This document shows positions 4,783 to 9,941 of a stretch of 11,072 nt of DNA, piece after piece. The first letter of the stretch is position 1. Each line of letters starts with the position of its first letter. The position numbers and the translations under genes were made by a program. The DNA is from JBDRGC01 sp043818215 (GTDB taxonomy: Bacteria; Chloroflexota; Anaerolineae; Anaerolineales; UBA11858): contig JBDRGC010000089.1 of NCBI GenBank assembly GCA_043818215.1, positions 1-11,072 on the forward strand, read 5' to 3'. Below the pieces are notes generated by a model that had not been told where the DNA came from, searched no databases, and worked only from the letters and a program-made list of their open reading frames with translations.

Positions 4783-6999
4783 ATGACACACAACCCCTTC
4801 CACACCCACATCCGCACCGCACTCGCTAACGAGACCCTGCAAGCCGCCCTCGACGCCAATGCCGAGCGCCGCATTCGCGCCCGCATAGCGGCATTCGCCT
4901 CCCTGCCCATCGACCGGGAAACCCTGCGGCAACGCGCCCATGCCGTACGCTCTGATGTGATTGCAAACCTCGACCGCTACCTGGATCAATTCATCGACAA
5001 GGTCCGGGGAAATGGCATCACCGTCCACCGCGCCGCGGACGCTGAAGAAGCTAGGCAAATAGTCATCGACATCACTCGCAATTCACCACAAAAGACACCA
5101 AGTAAGACAAAGGAATCCTTTGTGCCCCTTAGTGTCCTTAGTGGTAGAAAATTGATCGCCAAAGCGAAAACCATGGTCAGCGAGGAGATCGAACTCAACC
5201 AGGCTCTGGAAGCCGAAGGCATAAAAGTAGTAGAAACCGACTTGGGCGAATATATCGTGCAGCTGCGCGGCGAGCGACCATCTCATATCATCACCCCGGC
5301 CGTACACTTGCGCCGCCAGGAAGTAGGCCAGACCTTCCACGAAAAGCTGGGCATCCCCTACACCGACGATATTCCCACCCTCACCGACGCCGCCCGTGTC
5401 GCCCTGCGCCAAACCTTTCTCAATGCCGATATCGGGCTTTCGGGAGTCAACTTCGGTGTGGCTGAAACCGGCTCGTTGTGCATCCTCACCAACGAGGGCA
5501 ATGGCCGCATGGTAACCACCGTGCCGCGGGTGCATATCGCATTGATGGGTATGGAACGCCTGGTTCCCACCCTAGATGATCTGGCCTTGATGCTTACCTT
5601 ACTGCCCCGCTCGGCCACTGGGCAGAAGATCACTGTCTATACACAACTTCTTCACAGCCCCCGCCGCGAGGGTGAACTCGATGGCGCAAAAGAGCGACAT
5701 CTGATCATCTTAGATAATGGCCGCTCGGCCCTGCGCGGCTCGCCGCTCAACGATGCCCTGATGTGCATCCGCTGTGGGGCTTGCTTGAACGCCTGCCCCA
5801 TTTTCCGAGAGATTGGCGGGCATGCCTATGTAGGGGATCGCGGCCAGAGCACTCCCTATCCCGGGCCCATCGGATCGGTGCTCTCGCCGGGGTTGTTCGG
5901 TCTGGCCGAGTTCGGGCATCTGGCCCAAGCCTCGACCCTGTGCGGAGCCTGCAAAGAGGCCTGCCCAATTGATATTGACTTACCGGGGATGCTGCTGCGA
6001 GTGCGGGCGGGGATGACAGTGTCCAGTGTCCAGTGTTCAGTGTCCAGTGTTCAGTGTTCAGTGTTCAGTGTTCAGTCGTCAGTAAATGGTCAGTCAGCAG
6101 TCAGCGGTCAGCGGTCGGCGGTCGGCGAACCTGGCATAGGCCTCCCCAAAGTGCTCTGCTGGGGGTTGGGGATGTTTACCTGGGTTGCCACAAATCCCTG
6201 GCGATTCGGACTCGCTCAAAAGTTGGCCGCCATTTTCAGCCGAATCCTGTCTCCCAGGGCAACCTACATGCGTTTACCGGCTATCACAGGTTGGGGCTAC
6301 TCGAAGGATTTTCCCCGGCCGGTGGTGAGGCCGTTTCGGGAACGTTTCGAATCAACGAATCAGCAAGTCGGCGAATCAACCAATCAACGAATCAGCGAGT
6401 CAATGAATCAGCGAATCAGCCAATCAACGAAATCACTCGCTGACTCGCCCGCTCACCGATTCGCTGACTCGCCCACTCGCCCACTCGCTGGCTCGCCCGC
6501 TCACCGATTCAAAGCCGAACTGGCCGCCTTGAGCGGAACCTTCATCGCCTGTACGCAAGGAGATTTGCCCAAACGTATCTTGGCTTTACTGCGGGAGAGG
6601 GGCATCACCGAAATTGTGGCCTGGGAAGCGGATCATCTGCCAGACGGGCTGGCGGAAGCACTCAGCCGGGGCGGGATTCGCATCAGGCACGGTATCCACC
6701 CTGCCATCCGCACTGGACTTACCGGGGCAGTCGCCGGGGTCGCCGAAACGGGGAGCATCGTTATCACGTCCGGGGTAGGACGTCCCCTCACTCCTTCCCT
6801 GCTCCCGGAAATCCACATTGCTATTCTAGATGAGAAAGATATATACGAAAACCTCCCGCAGGTTCTAAACTTGCAGGAGGTTCGGGATGCGTCTTGTGTG
6901 GCGTTGATCAGCGGGCCGTCGCGCACTGCCGATATCGAAATGGCGCTCACTATCGGCGTACACGGGCCAGGGGAAGTGCATGTGTTTTGTGTTAGCTGA
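4783..6999 (+). CDS. lutB: LutB-LutC fusion: lactate utilisation Fe-S/LUD protein with repeat-encoded insertions
   Basis: A 738-residue chain. Residues 1-300 are the LutB N-terminal LUD region (KTMVSEEIELNQALEAEGI; FGVAETGSLCILTNEGNGRM). Two 4Fe-4S binding stretches follow: CIRCGACLNACP (Cys328/331/334/338) and CGACKEACP (Cys387/390/394). A LutB C-terminal DUF3390-like part ends near residue 522 (GWGYSKDFPRPVVRPFRERF). Residues about 578-738 match LutC (AVAGVAETGSIVITSGVGRP; TADIEMALTIGVHGP at the end). LutB is usually about 470 residues and LutC a separate protein of about 200-240. Three repeats are encoded in frame: residues 101-122, 412-448 and 522-576. I chose ATG 4783 over the in-frame TTG at 4771, which lies inside the upstream repeat; neither has a Shine-Dalgarno site. 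The product should act with LutA in cytoplasmic lactate oxidation. Whether it stays one chain is unknown. Confidence 0.93.
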   Translation: MTHNPFHTHIRTALANETLQAALDANAERRIRARIAAFASLPIDRETLRQRAHAVRSDVIANLDRYLDQFIDKVRGNGITVHRAADAEEARQIVIDITRNSPQKTPSKTKESFVPLSVLSGRKLIAKAKTMVSEEIELNQALEAEGIKVVETDLGEYIVQLRGERPSHIITPAVHLRRQEVGQTFHEKLGIPYTDDIPTLTDAARVALRQTFLNADIGLSGVNFGVAETGSLCILTNEGNGRMVTTVPRVHIALMGMERLVPTLDDLALMLTLLPRSATGQKITVYTQLLHSPRREGELDGAKERHLIILDNGRSALRGSPLNDALMCIRCGACLNACPIFREIGGHAYVGDRGQSTPYPGPIGSVLSPGLFGLAEFGHLAQASTLCGACKEACPIDIDLPGMLLRVRAGMTVSSVQCSVSSVQCSVFSVQSSVNGQSAVSGQRSAVGEPGIGLPKVLCWGLGMFTWVATNPWRFGLAQKLAAIFSRILSPRATYMRLPAITGWGYSKDFPRPVVRPFRERFESTNQQVGESTNQRISESMNQRISQSTKSLADSPAHRFADSPTRPLAGSPAHRFKAELAALSGTFIACTQGDLPKRILALLRERGITEIVAWEADHLPDGLAEALSRGGIRIRHGIHPAIRTGLTGAVAGVAETGSIVITSGVGRPLTPSLLPEIHIAILDEKDIYENLPQVLNLQEVRDASCVALISGPSRTADIEMALTIGVHGPGEVHVFCVS
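5082..5149. repeat. 68-bp imperfect palindrome inside lutBC
   Basis: The left half (5082-5113, TTCACCACAAAAGACACCAAG then ACAAAGGA) is an imperfect inverted copy of the right half (about 5116-5149), whose reverse complement reads TTCTACCACTAAGGACAC. It encodes residues 101-122 (SPQKTPSKTK, ESFVPLSVLS), exactly between the conserved LutB stretches RQIVIDITR and KLIAKAKTMVSEE, where family members have only a few residues. Confidence 0.75.
6017..6125. repeat. Heptamer array inside lutBC (CAGTGTT then CAGCGGT units)
   Basis: Nine phased units of CAGTGTC or CAGTGTT (the last CAGTCGT) run from 6017 to 6079. After an 11-base irregular unit come CAGCAGT, CAGCGGT and CGGCGGT units to about 6125. Seven-base units read in triplets give a seven-residue peptide repeat (SSVQCSV, SSVQCSV, FSVQSSV). 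The segment lies after the second Fe-S motif and before the DUF3390-like part. Confidence 0.9.
6348..6510. repeat. Head-to-head octamer arrays inside lutBC at the LutB/LutC junction
   Basis: Ten exactly phased octamers of the CGAATCAA/CGAATCAG type occupy 6348-6427. After a seven-base spacer, nine octamers of the inverted type (ACTCGCTG, ACTCGCCC, GCTCACCG, ATTCGCTG) occupy 6435-6506. The halves are inverted relatives and can fold back. Translation gives eight-residue repeats: ESTNQQVG, ESTNQRIS, ESMNQRIS, then ADSPAHRF, ADSPTRPL, AGSPAHRF. Confidence 0.92.
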
Positions 7000-7004
7000 G
7001 AACC

Positions 7005-7448
7005 TCACTCACCTTGAATTCTTTGGTACAACCCAAACGCAATCACCCCTATCACAATTACAGAAGCCACAAAAATCAAGCCAATCAAACATTGGTTCAG
7101 GCCAGCATTCTTGCCGGTAAAGGCTTGAGATACAACCGATGAGGGAGTCGCTGTTTTGGGCGGTGATGAGGCAGTTGGGTCATTGCTTTTTGGGGCAGCA
7201 GCATTAGGCGCGGCGGGACCCGGAGTATTAGTGGGCAGCGGGGTTGCGGTTGGTTCCGACGTTGCACTTGGCTCCGGGGTTGCAGATGGCTCTGGTGTTA
7301 CACTCGGCGTGAATGTGGGAGTAGGCGGGTTGGCGTCAGCTCTGACCTGCGCAGGCGTTAGCACTCCGGATAGAATAACAACCACCAGCAAAGCCAACAA
7401 TCGAAGTGAGCGATTAACGATGGGAAAACAGCAAGGGAGGGTATTCAT
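7005..7448 (-). CDS. Signal-peptide, Pro/Thr-rich, single-pass membrane protein of unknown function
   Basis: A 147-residue protein that I cannot assign to a named family. Residues 12-37 form a signal peptide (basic NRSLR, then LLALLVVVILSGVL, a likely cleavage after AQVRA). Residues 40-105 are a low-complexity Pro/Thr/Ser/Ala stretch with an EPSATP unit repeated. Residues 117-140 (CLIGLIFVASVIVIGVIAFG) form a membrane segment followed by a short basic tail. The layout suggests an exported, stalk-like protein anchored at its C terminus; such PTPT-rich proteins are frequent in Anaerolineae. An AGGA motif ends 7 nt before the ATG (7456-7459 on the plus strand). It converges on lutBC with only a 5-nt gap, leaving no room for an intergenic terminator. 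Confidence 0.75.
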   Translation of the reverse strand: MNTLPCCFPIVNRSLRLLALLVVVILSGVLTPAQVRADANPPTPTFTPSVTPEPSATPEPSATSEPTATPLPTNTPGPAAPNAAAPKSNDPTASSPPKTATPSSVVSQAFTGKNAGLNQCLIGLIFVASVIVIGVIAFGLYQRIQGE

Positions 7449-7562
7449 AGTGGCATCCTATCAAGTCGTAAAAAAAAGTCTTTCCTATTAGCCATCATGC
7501 ATAAGTTTGTTTTTTTCCTTGACCCAGACGGCGGCTAACACTTATACACGATGTCTATTGTA

Positions 7563-7599
7563 CACGTTCTTGGTTTTATGCGCCACGTTCTCGGTTTTG
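7563..7599. promoter_or_regulatory. Direct repeat pair spaced 21 bp, upstream of the adenosyltransferase gene
   Basis: CACGTTCTTGGTTTTA at 7563-7578 recurs as CACGTTCTCGGTTTTG at 7584-7599 (14 of 16 identical). The 21-bp period is two helical turns, as expected for paired regulator sites on one DNA face. It could equally be a small repeat remnant. Confidence 0.35.
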
Positions 7600-7605
7600 A
7601 AACCC

Positions 7606-7633
7606 GTAATACGAATTTGGAAATTCGTATTAC
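7606..7633. promoter_or_regulatory. Perfect 13-bp-arm palindrome, probable operator overlapping the -35 region
   Basis: GTAATACGAATTT at 7606-7618 is followed by GG and its exact inverted copy at 7621-7633. It ends 11 nt before the TATAAT at 7645 and covers where a -35 hexamer would lie, a usual position for repressor binding. A mobile palindrome with a TAATACGAATT core is the alternative. Confidence 0.55.
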
Positions 7634-7644
7634 TCGCAAAGTAG

Positions 7645-7650
7645 TATAAT
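7645..7650 (+). promoter_or_regulatory. TATAAT -10 box for a leaderless adenosyltransferase transcript
   Basis: A perfect TATAAT ends six bases before the ATG at 7657, so transcription would begin at or within a base or two of the start codon. No Shine-Dalgarno site is present (TTCCCC separates box and ATG), consistent with leaderless translation. No good -35 is seen; the expected place (about 7622-7627) lies in the palindrome. Confidence 0.6.
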
Positions 7651-7656
7651 TTCCCC

Positions 7657-8202
7657 ATGACTAATTTCTACACTCGAACTGGAGATGATGGAACCAGCGG
7701 ACTTTTGGGGGAAGGCCGCGTCTCCAAGGATCATCCCCGCCTGGAGGCGGTTGGCGCCATCGACGAGGCCAACGCAGCCCTGGGGATGGCGCGGGCGGCC
7801 TGTAAAGCTCCCCGCAGCCCGCAAATATTGCTCACCGTCCAGCATGACCTGTACGGTCTGATGGCCGAGATCGCCGCCACGCCAGAAAACGCGGCTCGCT
7901 TCCGCGCCATCGACGCTGAGCGGGTTGCCTGGCTCGAAGAGCAAACTGACATGATTGGCGCAAGCGTGGAGATACCCACAGGGTTCATCGTGCCCGGAGA
8001 CACGCCGGCCGGAGCGGCCCTCGACTTAGCTCGCACAGTGGCGCGACGGGCTGAACGGCGAACGGTCAGCTTGTGGCAGGCGGGGGAAATCGAAAACCCC
8101 GAATTATTGCGCTATCTAAACCGGCTCTCGTCGCTGTGTTTTGTGCTGGAATTGCTGGAGAACCAGACCGACGACGACCGGCGACTGACGGCAGACCGCT
8201 GA
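7657..8202 (+). CDS. pduO: Cob(I)yrinic acid a,c-diamide / cob(I)alamin adenosyltransferase, PduO type
   Basis: A 181-residue ATP:cob(I)alamin adenosyltransferase of the PduO/MMAB type, which transfers the 5'-deoxyadenosyl group of ATP to reduced corrinoid to make coenzyme B12. The ATP-binding N terminus YTRTGDDGTSGLLG (5-18) with RVSKDHP is diagnostic. Further signatures are GAIDEANAALG (33-43), FIVPGDTPAGAALDLARTVA (110-129) with RRAER, and YLNRLSSLCFVLE (153-165). Length is typical (about 180-190). No cobalamin riboswitch precedes it; the start appears leaderless. The last residues (about RRLTADR) and the stop lie in repeat-like DNA. A hairpin terminator follows about 60 nt downstream. No other B12 gene lies in the window. 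Confidence 0.94.
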   Translation: MTNFYTRTGDDGTSGLLGEGRVSKDHPRLEAVGAIDEANAALGMARAACKAPRSPQILLTVQHDLYGLMAEIAATPENAARFRAIDAERVAWLEEQTDMIGASVEIPTGFIVPGDTPAGAALDLARTVARRAERRTVSLWQAGEIENPELLRYLNRLSSLCFVLELLENQTDDDRRLTADR

Positions 8203-8244
8203 TTACCGATAATTGGGGCGGTCAGCGAGTCAGCGAATCAGCCA
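8176..8244. repeat. Repeat remnant over the 3' end of the adenosyltransferase gene
   Basis: The segment ends with phased octamers GTCAGCGA, GTCAGCGA and ATCAGCCA (8221-8244), the same family as the CGAATCAG array inside lutBC. Upstream, GACTGACGGCAGACCGCTGA (about 8183-8202) is related degenerate repeat sequence and contains the TGA stop of the gene. Confidence 0.65.
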
Positions 8245-8260
8245 GATCATTCAACTCTCT

Positions 8261-8284
8261 GAACCTGCTTTAGCAGGTTTTCTG
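8261..8284 (+). terminator. Probable rho-independent terminator after the adenosyltransferase gene
   Basis: AACCTGC at 8262-8268, a TTTA loop, and GCAGGTT at 8273-8279 form a perfect 7-bp stem followed by TTTCT. The T-run is short, so strength is moderate. Confidence 0.6.
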
Positions 8285-8290
8285 TAGCAG

Positions 8291-8308
8291 CATCGAATTC
8301 ATTCGATG
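8291..8308. promoter_or_regulatory. Perfect palindrome upstream of the DUF554 gene
   Basis: CATCGAAT at 8291-8298, then TC, then ATTCGATG at 8301-8308, a perfect 8-bp-arm inverted repeat ending 37 nt before the ATG at 8346. It could be a regulator site; no convincing promoter hexamers were found beside it. Confidence 0.35.
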
Positions 8309-8309
8309 G

Positions 8310-8330
8310 CGGTCAGCGGTCAGCGGTCGC
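8310..8330. repeat. Short heptamer array (CGGTCAG)
   Basis: Three phased units, CGGTCAG, CGGTCAG and CGGTCGC, lie just before the DUF554 ribosome binding site. The same unit (CAGCGGT in another phase) forms the second part of the heptamer array inside lutBC. Confidence 0.65.
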
Positions 8331-8345
8331 TCGGAGCAAGCAAAC

Positions 8346-9104
8346 ATGACTGGCACACTCATCAATATTGTAACTGTACTGATCGGCGGTACGCTGGGGT
8401 TGCTGTTTGGTTCCCGGCTGCCAGAGCGCGTCCGCCAGACCGTGATCGCCGGCCTGGGGCTGTTCACTGCGGCTATCGGGATGCAGATGTTTCTCGAGAC
8501 TGAGAATCCCATCGTTGTTTTGGGGGCGCTTTTAGTGGGAGGCGTGCTGGGTGAATGGTGGCGGATCGAGGCCAGACTCAACAATCTGGGCGGCTTTCTA
8601 GAGCGGAAATTCGCCGGGGGTGGCACTAACGTCGCAGAGGTCTCTCATGCCCCAACTGCGTCCGCCCCATCGTCATCTCGCGGGGGGAGCCGCTTTGTGC
8701 GCGGATTTCTGACCGCTTCCCTGGTTTTCTGTGTCGGCCCAATGACAATTCTGGGTTCGATCCAAGATGGATTGACGGGGGATTACAATTTGCTGGCAAT
8801 CAAATCAATTCTGGACTTTTTCGCATCGCTGGCGTTTGCGTCGACATTGGGGGTTGGGGTGCTGTTTTCGACCCTGGTGGTGCTGATCTTTCAGGGGGGC
8901 ATCAGCCTGCTGGCGGCTCAGGCTCAAGCTCTGATCACTGCAACCATGATGAGCGAGATGAGTGCTGTTGGCGGAGTGTTGCTTTTGGGGCTGGCCATCA
9001 GCAGTCTATTAGAGATCAAACCGATTCGAGTGGGGAATTTCTTACCTGCCCTGGCTGTGGCTCCGTTGATTGTGGCGGTTCTGGCTGCTTTGGGGGTTGG
9101 TTGA
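8346..9104 (+). CDS. DUF554 family membrane protein
   Basis: A 252-residue polytopic membrane protein of the DUF554 (YqgA/YdfK) family, slightly longer than the usual 225-240. The start MTGTLINIVTVLIGGTLGLL (1-20) and the central GPMTILGSIQDGLTGDYNLL (131-150) followed by KSILDFFAS are family hallmarks. Hydrophobic segments lie at about 5-22, 33-50, 55-70, 118-138, 155-182, 184-200, 206-222 and 230-250. The extra length sits in a Ser/Ala/Gly-rich loop (about 89-116) between the third and fourth segments. GGAG at 8333-8336 lies 9 nt before the ATG and supports this start. Function is unproven; transport has been suggested for the family. A terminator follows at 9177-9210. Confidence 0.93.
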   Translation: MTGTLINIVTVLIGGTLGLLFGSRLPERVRQTVIAGLGLFTAAIGMQMFLETENPIVVLGALLVGGVLGEWWRIEARLNNLGGFLERKFAGGGTNVAEVSHAPTASAPSSSRGGSRFVRGFLTASLVFCVGPMTILGSIQDGLTGDYNLLAIKSILDFFASLAFASTLGVGVLFSTLVVLIFQGGISLLAAQAQALITATMMSEMSAVGGVLLLGLAISSLLEIKPIRVGNFLPALAVAPLIVAVLAALGVG

Positions 9105-9131
9105 ATAAAACTTGCGCAGTTGACTGGAATC

Positions 9132-9164
9132 AGGTGCAACGCACATAGAAAGTGTGTCGCACCT
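9132..9164. repeat. Imperfect hairpin in the convergent spacer
   Basis: AGGTGC at 9132-9137 pairs with GCACCT at 9159-9164, and CACA at 9142-9145 with TGTG at 9153-9156 across small internal mismatches. It lies between the DUF554 stop and the terminator and has no T-run. Confidence 0.4.
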
Positions 9165-9176
9165 ATAAATACAAAC

Positions 9177-9210
9177 AGCGCACCGGGATATCCAATGCGC
9201 CGCTTTTATT
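9177..9210. terminator. Probable bidirectional rho-independent terminator
   Basis: AGCGCA at 9177-9182 pairs with TGCGC at 9196-9200 and, across a bulged C, with GCT at 9202-9204; GGATATCC at 9186-9193 is a self-complementary centre. TTTTATT (9204-9210) follows on the plus strand, and an A-rich run (AAATACAAAC) precedes it, giving a T-rich tail on the minus strand. It sits between the converging DUF554 and thioredoxin-fold genes and can serve both. Confidence 0.6.
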
Positions 9211-9215
9211 GTACG

Positions 9216-9941
9216 TTAATTGCCAGTTGTGGCGAGTTCGGCTTCGATGATCTTTTCGAATTCGGCAAAAGGCTGTGCGCCTTCCAGCAGCATTCCGTTG
9301 ATCAGGAAACTGGGTGTGGCTGAGATATTGGCTTTTATGGCATCGAGTTCATCCTGCCGAACCCGGTCACGGTATTTTCTGCTATCCACGCAATCATCAA
9401 AAGCCCCCATATCCAACTCAAGCGACTCTGCAAAAGCAGCCAGGAATTTATCGATTTTCGCGGTCGGATCGGCGAACAGAGTGCGTTGGTTGGCAAAGAC
9501 AATATCCTGGTACTCCCAATATTTATTCTGGTCAGCGGCGCAGTAAGCCGCTTCGGCAGCCAATGGTGTATTGAGATGCCCTATCAGGCTTCCCGAACTG
9601 CGGGATATGAAATAAACCTTTCCGGTGGACACGTAGATATTTTCGATTTCTGCGCCAGTTTCCTGAGGAAATACTCCACAGTATCCACATGCAAAGTCGG
9701 AAAACTCTTCGATTAGGACAGGGGCGTTAGGGTCTCCCATTGTGTTGCCATTTGCCATAGGGCGGGGAACCAACGGGGGCTGAACAAACTCTCCCACGGG
9801 GGTGAGGGCATACCTGATTGTGGGGAGCACCAGCAAGACGGCCAGGATCAAGGCCACTCCACTGGCAATCAGGATCGTGATCAGGCGTTGCTGTTTTTTT
9901 TGGTGGCGGCGGCGTTCTTTGATTGTTTGACGATTATTCAT
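9216..9941 (-). CDS. Membrane-anchored DsbA-like thioredoxin-fold oxidoreductase
   Basis: A 241-residue protein with a very basic cytoplasmic N terminus (NNRQTIKERRRHQKKQQR), one membrane segment at about 20-40, and an extracytoplasmic thioredoxin-like domain of the DsbA/BdbD group. The active site is FACGYCGVFP with Cys85 and Cys88. The cis-proline loop is SATPSFLINGMLLEG with Pro210. Cys134 and Cys184 may form a structural pair, as in related proteins. The likely role is thiol-disulfide exchange in proteins outside the membrane; whether oxidase or isomerase cannot be told from sequence. Its ATG at 9941 overlaps the end of the lipase gene by 8 nt, with a weak AGGT 5 nt upstream, so translation is probably coupled. 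No DsbB or VKOR partner is seen. Confidence 0.92.
   Translation of the reverse strand: MNNRQTIKERRRHQKKQQRLITILIASGVALILAVLLVLPTIRYALTPVGEFVQPPLVPRPMANGNTMGDPNAPVLIEEFSDFACGYCGVFPQETGAEIENIYVSTGKVYFISRSSGSLIGHLNTPLAAEAAYCAADQNKYWEYQDIVFANQRTLFADPTAKIDKFLAAFAESLELDMGAFDDCVDSRKYRDRVRQDELDAIKANISATPSFLINGMLLEGAQPFAEFEKIIEAELATTGN

Noticed and set aside
6017..6510. Repeat arrays as a CRISPR
   Set aside because: Units are 7-8 bases in direct tandem without spacers, and no cas gene is present.
6850..6882. Inverted repeat (AACCTCC...GGAGGTT) inside lutBC as a terminator or attenuator
   Set aside because: It lies in conserved LutC-like coding sequence, has no T-run, and the arms have mismatches; chance pairing of coding sequence is enough.
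7492..7656. Cobalamin riboswitch upstream of the adenosyltransferase gene
   Set aside because: No B12-box-like conserved core is visible, and the -10 box beside the ATG leaves no leader.
8306..8503. Open frame overlapping the start of DUF554
   Set aside because: It starts in the CGGTCAG repeat and is out of frame with the well-supported DUF554 protein.
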